NCBI GenBank assembly: GCA_000436795.1
Contig: HF993203.1
Span: 1 to 21,105, forward strand
Length of the DNA stretch: 21,105 nucleotides
Reading direction: 5' to 3'
DNA from: Bacteroides sp. CAG:1076
GTDB taxonomy: Bacteria; Bacteroidota; Bacteroidia; Bacteroidales; Bacteroidaceae
Part shown: in pieces, positions 15,088 through 21,105 of the stretch
Layout of the letters: each line of letters begins with the position of its first letter
Position numbering within the stretch: position 1 is the stretch's first letter
Notes under the pieces: generated by a model
What the model saw: the letters and a program-made list of their open reading frames with translations, nothing else
Database searches by the model: none
Told to the model about the DNA's origin: nothing
Position numbers and translations under genes: made by a program

Positions 15088-15624
15088 TTATTCTATCACT
15101 GTATAAATGTCACGGTAGTTACGTCCCAATCCGTCATAATCCAGTCCATATCCAACGATAAAATCGTTCGGAATATTCATTGCTACATAATGAATATCCA
15201 GATCCACCTTCAGTTTATCAGGCTTCACCAGCAATGTAGCGATTCTGATTTCTTTCGGATTATGTGCACGAAGCGTTTCTACCAACTGCTTCATAGTAAG
15301 TCCCGTATCGACAATATCTTCAACAATTACAACTGTACGTCCGGTAATGTCATCGCCCAGGCCTACCAGTTCCTTCACCTTTCCTGTGGAAGACGTACCT
15401 GCATACGAAGCCAGCTTCACAAAAGACACCTCACAAGGCATAGTCAAGTGCTTCATCAGATCGGCGGTAAACATAAACGAGCCATTCAGTACACTTATAA
15501 AAAGCGGGTTAGTACCAGATAAATCACGATTGATTTCGTCAGCCACACGGGCAACTTCCGTTAATATCTTCTCCTCAGGAATAAAAGTCTTAAAGCGTTT
15601 ATCTTTGATCTGAATTACACTCAT
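15088..15624 (-). CDS. hpt: Hypoxanthine phosphoribosyltransferase
   Basis: 178 residues from the ATG at 15624. The frame is open 40 codons further, but those are hydrophobic and would run across the promoter. The enzyme salvages hypoxanthine and guanine with PRPP. The PRPP-binding loop Glu-Asp-Ile-Val-Asp-Thr-Gly lies near residue 100. Leu-Asn-Gly-Ser-Phe-Met near 45 and the Lys-Pro-Asp segment that contacts the base are present. First gene of the hpt-adk unit, with salvage of purines upstream of adenylate balance. Confidence 0.95.
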   Translation of the reverse strand: MSVIQIKDKRFKTFIPEEKILTEVARVADEINRDLSGTNPLFISVLNGSFMFTADLMKHLTMPCEVSFVKLASYAGTSSTGKVKELVGLGDDITGRTVVIVEDIVDTGLTMKQLVETLRAHNPKEIRIATLLVKPDKLKVDLDIHYVAMNIPNDFIVGYGLDYDGLGRNYRDIYTVIE

Positions 15625-15649
15625 AATATATAACTTTATAAAATTGGGA

Positions 15650-15657
15650 CAAAAATA
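15650..15657 (-). promoter_or_regulatory. -7 box of hpt-adk
   Basis: Minus-strand TATTTTTG is a perfect TAnnTTTG box 25 bases before the hpt ATG. No good -33 box stands at the right distance. The divergent nnr gene starts at 15725, leaving a 100-base shared control region. Confidence 0.55.
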
Positions 15658-15724
15658 CGAATTATCCCTCAAACTTCTATACTTTTTTCGTACTTTTACC
15701 GACAAATAGCTATTGAGAATAAAG

Positions 15725-17242
15725 ATGAAAATACTTAGTTGCACTCAACAAAAAGAGGCGGATGCTTATACTATCGCCCAAGGAAACATACTTTCCATCA
15801 ATCTGATGGAGAAAGCAGCCTCACTGCTTACTGAAGAAATCTGCCGCCGCTGGGACAAATCCCATCGCATTGTTATATTTGCAGGTTCAGGAAATAACGG
15901 TGGCGATGCCGTAGCCGTGGCACGTATGCTGTTCCAGAAAAGCTATACTGTAGAAGTCTATTTGTTCAACATCACCGGTGTATTATCGGACGACTGCATG
16001 AAGAACGTACAACGCTTACAGGAATGTGGTTTCTCCAATTACCACGAAATCAGTACCAGCTTCGATCCTCCAAAACTGACCAAAGACGATATTGTAGTAG
16101 ACGGACTTTTCGGTTCCGGTCTGAACAAACCGTTAAGTGGCGGATTTGCATCGGTCGTGAAATATATCAACGCATCACAATCTACCGTCGTTTCCATCGA
16201 TCTCCCTTCAGGATTGATGGGAGAAGACAATTCAAACAATATCCGCCAGAACATTATCCGTGCCGATCTTACATTAAGCATACAGTTGCCTAAGCTTTCC
16301 TTCCTTTTCCCCGAAAACGAAGATATCGTAGGCGAATGGAAATTACTGGATATCGGCATCAATAAGACTTTCATCGAAGAAGCAGTAACTCCCTATACCA
16401 TAACCGAAGCTGACGACATACGCCAGATGATAAAACCACGCGGACGTTTTGCGCATAAAGGTAATTTCGGACACGGGCTGCTGATTGCCGGTTCATACGG
16501 TATGGCAGGAGCTTCCGTCCTTGCAGCACGCGCTTGCCTGCGCTCGGGCATCGGACTGCTGACTGTCCACACTCCTGTGCGCAACCATGATATTGTGCAA
16601 GCCACCGTTCCCGAAGCTATGGTACAGAACGACGTGCATGAACTTTACTTTGCCGAACCCGTAGACCTGGACAACTTCCAGGCACTTGCTATCGGTCCGG
16701 GACTGGGACAAGAAGAAGAAACCGCACTTGCTACATTCGACCAACTGAAAGAATGTTTCATACCATTGGTACTCGATGCCGATGCTCTGAATATATTCAG
16801 CACGCACCGCAATTACCTGAACCGCATCCCGAAACGTACCATCCTGACACCTCATATCGGAGAACTGGAACGTATTATCGGAAGATGCAACAACAGCTTC
16901 GAACGACTGACAAAGGCTAAAGAACTTTCTGCCTACCTGCAATGCTATATTGTACTGAAAGGCGCCTATACCGTTGTCATCACTCCCGAAGGAAACTGTT
17001 ATTTCAATCCGACAGGTAATCCGGGCATGGCAACCGGAGGAAGCGGCGATATATTGACAGGTATCATTCTTGCCCTGCTTTCACAAGGTTATGCACCAGA
17101 AAATGCTTGCCGCATAGCGGTATATGTACACGGCCTGGCTGGCGATATAGCCCGCGACCGAGCAGGAGAAATCAGCATGACGGCAAGTGACATCATTGAA
17201 GCTTTGCCTGAAGCGTGGAAAAATATTACAGAAACTAAATAA
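15725..17242 (+). CDS. nnr: Bifunctional NAD(P)H-hydrate repair enzyme (epimerase and dehydratase)
   Basis: 505 residues from the ATG at 15725; the TTG four codons earlier is less likely. The N-terminal epimerase domain (YjeF_N, about 1-215) converts R- to S-NAD(P)HX and has Gly-Ser-Gly-Asn-Asn-Gly-Gly-Asp (54-61) and the Val-Asp-Gly-Leu-Phe-Gly-Ser-Gly loop. The C-terminal kinase-like domain (about 220-500) dehydrates S-NAD(P)HX using a nucleotide, shown by His-Lys-Gly-Asn-Phe-Gly-His, Leu-Asp-Ala-Asp-Ala-Leu-Asn and Gly-Asn-Pro-Gly-Met-Ala-Thr-Gly-Gly-Ser-Gly-Asp. The two domains are fused as in most bacteria. Nine bases separate it from the DUF4831 gene, so they form an operon. Confidence 0.95.
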   Translation: MKILSCTQQKEADAYTIAQGNILSINLMEKAASLLTEEICRRWDKSHRIVIFAGSGNNGGDAVAVARMLFQKSYTVEVYLFNITGVLSDDCMKNVQRLQECGFSNYHEISTSFDPPKLTKDDIVVDGLFGSGLNKPLSGGFASVVKYINASQSTVVSIDLPSGLMGEDNSNNIRQNIIRADLTLSIQLPKLSFLFPENEDIVGEWKLLDIGINKTFIEEAVTPYTITEADDIRQMIKPRGRFAHKGNFGHGLLIAGSYGMAGASVLAARACLRSGIGLLTVHTPVRNHDIVQATVPEAMVQNDVHELYFAEPVDLDNFQALAIGPGLGQEEETALATFDQLKECFIPLVLDADALNIFSTHRNYLNRIPKRTILTPHIGELERIIGRCNNSFERLTKAKELSAYLQCYIVLKGAYTVVITPEGNCYFNPTGNPGMATGGSGDILTGIILALLSQGYAPENACRIAVYVHGLAGDIARDRAGEISMTASDIIEALPEAWKNITETK

Positions 17243-17251
17243 CAAACTATT

Positions 17252-18304
17252 ATGAACAGAACGATTATTGCATTGGGGTTGTTGGCATGTTCAGCACATA
17301 TTGCAGCACAAGACATAAACATATACACTCCGGGCAGTGATGAAGGAATCGTATACTTCCTGCCTAAGACTGCACTGGAAGTCAACATTATTGCTACACG
17401 CATCACCTACCAACCGGGAGAGTTATGCCAGTATGCCAATCGTTACCTGCGCATGAACAACGTAAATCCCCAGCCTGAAACGTACTGGGAAATTAAACAA
17501 ATTGATGTTCGTTCGGCCGGAGTACCCGATTCCACTCAGGCATATATCATTAAACTGAAGGACAAAAGTGTACTGTCTAACATCGAACTGACTGAAGACG
17601 GCATTGCCAAAGCCATAAACACTACGTTCCCGAAAGAGTACGAACAAAAGCAAGACTACGAACTGGAAAAGCCTCTTCCTCACGAAAGTACACGCAAGTA
17701 CATGACAGAGGAAATTCTGATGGCAGGTTCTACGGCAAAGATGGCGGAACTTACAGCTAAGGAAATCTACAATATACGCGAAAGCAAGAACTTGATTCTG
17801 CGTGGACAAGCTGACACGATGCCTAAAGACGGAGCATCCTTGAAACTGATTATCGACAATCTCGACAAGCAGGAAAAGGCACTGACGCAAATGTTTGCCG
17901 GAACAACCGACCGTGAAGACAAGGTATTTACAGTCCGTGTCACTCCAGAAGACAATGTAAAAGATAAAATCGTCTTACGTTTTTCTCGCTTACTGGGAGC
18001 TTTGTCTACCGATAATCTGGCAGGTGACCCGATATATATCAGTATCAACAGCACAGTTCCGCTGCCAGCCGCAACCGACGACGGTAAGAAAAAGAAAAAA
18101 CCCGAAGGAGCCATCTACAACATTCCAGGAAAAGGACATGTTTCTGTAAGCTATCAGGGAAAGAAATATTTCGAAAACGATTTGCCCGTTACCCAATTCG
18201 GTTCAACTGAAGTATTAGTTAATGACCTGTTCAATAAGAAAATCAATACACGCGTTGTATTCAATCCGGCAACCGGAGCAATTCTGAAGATAGAAAAAGA
18301 CTGA
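17252..18304 (+). CDS. DUF4831 family exported protein
   Basis: 350 residues. A signal peptide is cleaved near Ile-Ala-Ala (residue 19), followed by Gln-Asp. The mature protein starts with an Asp-Glu-Gly-x-Val-Tyr-Phe-Leu-Pro-Lys-Thr segment and continues as a mixed alpha/beta protein with a Lys-rich loop near 277-283. It matches the DUF4831 family, common in Bacteroidota and of unknown function. No lipobox, no barrel end. Its place directly after nnr suggests shared expression, not necessarily a shared role. Confidence 0.85.
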   Translation: MNRTIIALGLLACSAHIAAQDINIYTPGSDEGIVYFLPKTALEVNIIATRITYQPGELCQYANRYLRMNNVNPQPETYWEIKQIDVRSAGVPDSTQAYIIKLKDKSVLSNIELTEDGIAKAINTTFPKEYEQKQDYELEKPLPHESTRKYMTEEILMAGSTAKMAELTAKEIYNIRESKNLILRGQADTMPKDGASLKLIIDNLDKQEKALTQMFAGTTDREDKVFTVRVTPEDNVKDKIVLRFSRLLGALSTDNLAGDPIYISINSTVPLPAATDDGKKKKKPEGAIYNIPGKGHVSVSYQGKKYFENDLPVTQFGSTEVLVNDLFNKKINTRVVFNPATGAILKIEKD

Positions 18305-18327
18305 TTCCAATTATACTAAAAAAAGTC

Positions 18328-18377
18328 ATGGGGCTGCACCGTCAATTAATCCTCGGTACAACCCCATTACTTTTTTT
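18328..18377 (+). terminator. Intrinsic terminator of nnr-DUF4831
   Basis: ATGGGGCTGCACCG at 18328-18341 pairs with CGGTACAACCCCAT at 18354-18367 with two mismatches. A run of seven T follows at 18371-18377. It starts 24 bases after the stop. Confidence 0.85.
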
Positions 18378-18400
18378 CTTTGCGATAAAGCCTTACACAT

Positions 18401-18435
18401 AAAAAAACACCTCCGCAGAAGTCCACCTGCAGAGG
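18401..18435 (-). terminator. Intrinsic terminator of the MFS gene
   Basis: On the minus strand CCTCTGCAG (18427-18435) pairs with CTGCGGAGG (18410-18418) including one wobble pair, and is followed by TG and a run of seven T. It lies about 60 bases after the MFS stop. Together with the terminator at 18328-18377 it insulates the two convergent units. Confidence 0.85.
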
Positions 18436-18493
18436 CATTTTATCAATCATTTTTTCAGGAACAGTCCGTTTCCTGCTTATAATCCAAAAGCAA

Positions 18494-19849
18494 TTATTTG
18501 ATGTTAGCCTCTTCCAGTTTGTATCCGAACTTCTTGTCGGCTACTTTCAGCGCAAAGGCAGTTATCAATGACAGCACTGCAAGACCTGTAAAGATGCACA
18601 TCGGCAACGTATAATCGTATAGATTCGCACCATTTACCTTTCCTACAATACAATATTTATCCAGCACAACACCAATCAAAGTAGGTATACCCCACAATCC
18701 GATATTCTGAATAAAGAAAATCAATGCATAAGCAGTGCCCAACTGATGAGCAGGGAATATCTTGGCAACCGAAGGCCACATGGCAGAAGGTACCAGCGAA
18801 AAAGCAACACCCAGTATAATCATCAGCACGATGGCTACCAAAGAACTGGTAACAAAAGGCAGTGCATAAATACAATGTACCCCAATCAGCATGGCAGCGC
18901 CCAGCATCATGATAGAAGCAGCCTTACCACGTTTATCGACCATTCCGCCGAATACCGGAGTCAGGAACAAAGCACCCAAAGCAGGAAGTCCGGCAAAGAA
19001 TCCGGCAACACTTTCATCGATACCATATTTACTGATCATCAATTCGGAAGCAAACTTCTGGAACGGGAATACACATGAATAGAACAATACGCAAAGCAAA
19101 GCAATCAACCAGAAACCCGGATTAGAAAGAATTTTGGCAACATCCTTGAACGAGAATTTTTCTTCCGGAGAATTGTCCACTTCAGCCTCAATCTGACGGT
19201 CCAGCTTCTTATCCAATACAGAAAATGCAAAGAAAGCAATCAAACCACCTACCAGACATACCAGTCCGACCAGTACCGGAGTTGTAATATCGTAAGCACG
19301 CGCCATCGGGATAGCCACTGCATAGGCAGCCTGCGAACCCACACGAGCCAGCGCAACCTGAACGCCCATTGCTGTAGCCATTTCCTTTCCACGGAACCAT
19401 TTTGCAATCATCTTGGTAACGGTGATACCCGCAACTTCTGCTCCCACACCAAAGACAGAGTAACCAGCCGATGCCACGAATACACTAACCTTATATCCCA
19501 ATATCGTACCGGTAGCATCTGCCATGCCAGTCATGGCATAATATTCTACTCCTGTACCCAGCACCATCAGTATGGTAGCCAGTTTTCCGGTGAAGCGAAT
19601 ACCAAAACGGTCAAGTATCAGTCCACCCCATATCAACATCAGGAAGAAAACATTCAGAAAGCTGTATGCCCCCGTAAAGAGTCCAAACTCACTACTATCC
19701 CACTTCAAATCGGTTTCAAGCATCGTCTTCAACGGTGCAACAACATCATTTACGTAATACGCAGCCATCATTGTGAAAGCAACGATAGCCAATGCTCCCC
19801 AGCGGATAGCCCGGGAATCATTCAGTCTTTTGAGATTCTGTTCTTTCAT
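18494..19849 (-). CDS. Major facilitator superfamily transporter
   Basis: 451 residues with 12 predicted membrane helices. The MFS signature after helix 2 reads Gly-Gly-Leu-Ile-Leu-Asp-Arg-Phe-Gly-Ile-Arg. The second copy after helix 8 is Gly-Gly-Met-Val-Asp-Lys-Arg-Gly-Lys. A charged loop of about 30 residues separates the halves. The overall look, including Gly-Val-Gly-Ala-Glu-Val in helix 4, resembles the branch related to animal MFSD1, a peptide exporter, but I cannot fix the substrate. It stands alone between its own promoter and terminator. Confidence 0.9.
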   Translation of the reverse strand: MKEQNLKRLNDSRAIRWGALAIVAFTMMAAYYVNDVVAPLKTMLETDLKWDSSEFGLFTGAYSFLNVFFLMLIWGGLILDRFGIRFTGKLATILMVLGTGVEYYAMTGMADATGTILGYKVSVFVASAGYSVFGVGAEVAGITVTKMIAKWFRGKEMATAMGVQVALARVGSQAAYAVAIPMARAYDITTPVLVGLVCLVGGLIAFFAFSVLDKKLDRQIEAEVDNSPEEKFSFKDVAKILSNPGFWLIALLCVLFYSCVFPFQKFASELMISKYGIDESVAGFFAGLPALGALFLTPVFGGMVDKRGKAASIMMLGAAMLIGVHCIYALPFVTSSLVAIVLMIILGVAFSLVPSAMWPSVAKIFPAHQLGTAYALIFFIQNIGLWGIPTLIGVVLDKYCIVGKVNGANLYDYTLPMCIFTGLAVLSLITAFALKVADKKFGYKLEEANIK

Positions 19850-19889
19850 CTATTTTTTATTTATTTTTATATATTCCTTAAAAATGCGA

Positions 19890-19897
19890 CAAAGATA
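19890..19897 (-). promoter_or_regulatory. -7 box of the MFS gene
   Basis: Minus-strand TATCTTTG is a perfect -7 box about 40 bases before the ATG at 19849. No TTTG stands at the -33 position. Confidence 0.55.
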
Positions 19898-19936
19898 CGT
19901 TTTTTTTCATCGTTTCTATTTCATTTTTCAAAATAT

Positions 19937-19957
19937 GTTCTAACTTTGTAACAGAAC
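19937..19957 (+). promoter_or_regulatory. -7 box of the DUF3332 gene within an inverted repeat
   Basis: TAACTTTG at 19941-19948 is a perfect -7 box, about 85 bases before the ATG at 20032. GTTCT (19937-19941) and AGAAC (19953-19957) form an inverted repeat with an 11-base spacer around it, so a repressor or activator could bind on the promoter. The -33 region is weak, which would fit activated or regulated transcription. Confidence 0.5.
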
Positions 19958-20031
19958 GTAACACACATTTAAGGTAAAACGCGTGCAAAGTTCTATAATC
20001 AATTTCATTCCATCAATAAAAAGAATCAACC

Positions 20032-20586
20032 ATGAGAAAAACAAAAGTTACAGTTCTTTGCGCCGTAATGAGCGGAAGTCTTCTATTTTCCTCTTGCATC
20101 GGTTCATTCGGACTTTGGAGCAAGCTTAAAGACTGGAATCAAGGATTAGGCAATAAATTTGTAAACGAAATCGTATTTTTGGCATTTCATATCGTACCGG
20201 TATACGAAGTTGCTTACATAGCCGACATCGTAGTACTGAACTCCATCGAATTCTGGTCGGGTTCAAACCCCATTGCACAAGTAGGTACAGAAAAAACAAT
20301 CCAAGGTGAAAATGGTGAATACCTTGTACGTACCAACGCCGACGGTTACACCATTATTAAAAAAGGAGAAGAAGACAAACCTCTGGATTTAGTATACAAT
20401 AAAGAAAACCGCACATGGAATGCGGTAGCCGAAGGACAGACATTCGAACTGATAACCATGAACGAAGACGGAACCATTACATTCAAACAGAAAGATGGTA
20501 CTCCGATGACTGTTACCCCCGACATGATGGGACTGTCTACAGCACGTGCCACACAAAACGGTTCGTTATTCTTCGCTGCAAAATAA
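20032..20586 (+). CDS. DUF3332 family lipoprotein
   Basis: 184 residues. The lipobox is FSSC with Cys22, followed by Ile-Gly-Ser, so the surface-export signal is absent and it probably stays on the periplasmic side. Residues 23-75 hold Trp-Asn and a hydrophobic stretch (about 44-70) that may embed in the membrane. The C-terminal half is a charged beta-rich part with several Asp/Glu-Gly turns. It matches DUF3332, a family of unknown function. Single gene with its own promoter and terminator. Confidence 0.85.
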   Translation: MRKTKVTVLCAVMSGSLLFSSCIGSFGLWSKLKDWNQGLGNKFVNEIVFLAFHIVPVYEVAYIADIVVLNSIEFWSGSNPIAQVGTEKTIQGENGEYLVRTNADGYTIIKKGEEDKPLDLVYNKENRTWNAVAEGQTFELITMNEDGTITFKQKDGTPMTVTPDMMGLSTARATQNGSLFFAAK

Positions 20587-20618
20587 GCAATCAATCGAAA
20601 ACACACATACACACAGAG

Positions 20619-20664
20619 AAATGTGCTGGAATTTTATAGAATAAATTCCGGCACATTTTCTTTT
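20619..20664 (+). terminator. Intrinsic terminator of the DUF3332 gene
   Basis: AAATGTGCTGGAATTT at 20619-20634 pairs with AAATTCCGGCACATTT at 20643-20658 with one wobble pair, and a T-rich tail follows. It starts 33 bases after the stop. Confidence 0.88.
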
Positions 20665-20723
20665 ATACAGCAGTGTCTTCCCTGTCCGGTAGCGGTACAC
20701 AGCAAGTCGGTAAACAAATTCAA

Positions 20724-20760
20724 TAAAAAAAGCAGCCTCTCCACCACGGAGAAGCTGCTT
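20724..20760 (-). terminator. Intrinsic terminator of fba
   Basis: On the minus strand AAGCAGCTTCTCC (20748-20760) pairs with GGAGAGGCTGCTT (20730-20742) including one wobble pair, and runs into seven T. It lies about 50 bases after the aldolase stop. Confidence 0.9.
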
Positions 20761-20806
20761 CACTATTATAATTAAGGTGTATAAAGTCTTTATTATCTAC
20801 CTGTCA

Positions 20807-21105
20807 TTAGCACTGAGCCAACTTACCGTCTGAGCCCAATACGTTGATGATTTTGTGCTTGTAAAGTTTTTCCATGTTATCACGAGCCGGGCCCAGATAT
20901 TTACGTGGATCGAATTCAGCTGGTTTTTCAGCGAATACTTTACGGATAGCAGCAGTCATAGCCAGACGAGAGTCTGAGTCGATGTTGATCTTGCAAACTG
21001 CAGATTTAGCAGCCTTACGCAACTGATCTTCAGGAATACCGATAGCTGCTTCCAGTTTACCTCCGTATTTGTTGATAGTATCAACTTCTTCCTGAGGAAC
21101 TGAAG
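20807..21105 (-). CDS. fba: Class II fructose-1,6-bisphosphate aldolase, C-terminal part
   Basis: The frame enters from the right edge and ends in TAA at 20807-20809, giving the last 98 or so residues of a protein of roughly 330. The segment Lys-Ile-Asn-Ile-Asp-Ser-Asp holds the Asn and Asp that bind the substrate phosphate in class II aldolases. Before it is the Gly-Gly-Lys-Leu-Glu-Ala-Ala-Ile-Gly-Ile-Pro stretch. The C-terminal Tyr-Leu-Gly-Pro-Ala-Arg-Asp and Gly-Ser-Asp-Gly-Lys-Leu also fit the Bacteroides enzyme. It works in glycolysis and gluconeogenesis. The start lies outside the window; a TTG at 21020-21022 is internal. Confidence 0.95.
   Translation of the reverse strand, partial: SVPQEEVDTINKYGGKLEAAIGIPEDQLRKAAKSAVCKINIDSDSRLAMTAAIRKVFAEKPAEFDPRKYLGPARDNMEKLYKHKIINVLGSDGKLAQC

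Noticed and set aside
15625..15744. 40-codon in-frame extension of hpt
   Set aside because: It would cross the -7 box and overlap the start of nnr; HPRT proteins begin at the chosen Met.

Overview
The window looks like a chromosomal segment of a gut Bacteroidales bacterium, most likely Bacteroides or Phocaeicola. The signs are several perfect TAnnTTTG -7 promoter boxes, lipoproteins whose lipobox cysteine is followed by acidic or Asn/Ser residues (the surface-export signal of this group), A-rich leaders with few Shine-Dalgarno sites, and families largely restricted to Bacteroidota (DUF4465, DUF4831, DUF3332, BtuG). I saw no insertion sequence, tRNA, rRNA, CRISPR array or phage gene.

Layout. 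(1) 1-2520, plus strand: a leader with a promoter, then two overlapping lipoprotein genes. The first has three lipocalin-like repeats. A strong hairpin terminator lies at 2471-2520. (2) 2557-7900, minus strand: a vitamin B12 capture operon. A cobalamin riboswitch (about 7693-7874) precedes btuB (TonB-dependent outer-membrane receptor), btuG (surface beta-propeller lipoprotein with an extra C-terminal domain) and a DUF4465 lipoprotein of the BtuH type. A possible 52-residue ORF with a good Shine-Dalgarno but an ATA in the start position follows. (3) 7957-9210, plus strand: a stand-alone AICAR transformylase, divergent from the B12 operon; the two predicted promoters overlap. (4) 9228-10682, minus strand: two small outer-membrane beta-barrel proteins. 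(5) 10740-12252, minus strand: a tRNA-synthetase B3/B4-domain protein, an M23 endopeptidase coupled to it, and a 63-residue basic protein. (6) 12326-15624, minus strand: housekeeping genes hpt, adk, obgE and pgeF, with terminator-like hairpins between adk and obgE. (7) 15725-18304, plus strand: nnr (NAD(P)HX repair) and a DUF4831 protein, ended by a terminator. (8) 18494-19849, minus: an MFS transporter. (9) 20032-20586, plus: a DUF3332 lipoprotein. (10) 20807-21105, minus: the 3' end of class II fructose-bisphosphate aldolase.

How the genes work together. The clearest functional unit is the riboswitch-btuB-btuG-DUF4465 operon: surface lipoproteins capture corrinoid and hand it to the BtuB channel, and B12 represses the operon through the leader RNA. 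The hpt, adk and AICAR transformylase genes belong to purine metabolism, but only hpt and adk look co-transcribed. Four gene junctions use overlapping stop and start codons (ATGA or TGATG), which suggests translational coupling at 1343, 5527, 11581 and 13132.

The most unusual items are the ATA-start small ORF, the overlapping divergent promoters at 7882-7929, the hairpin-rich leader before obgE, the three-repeat lipoprotein, and the pairing of a B3/B4 editing-type domain with a cell-wall peptidase.
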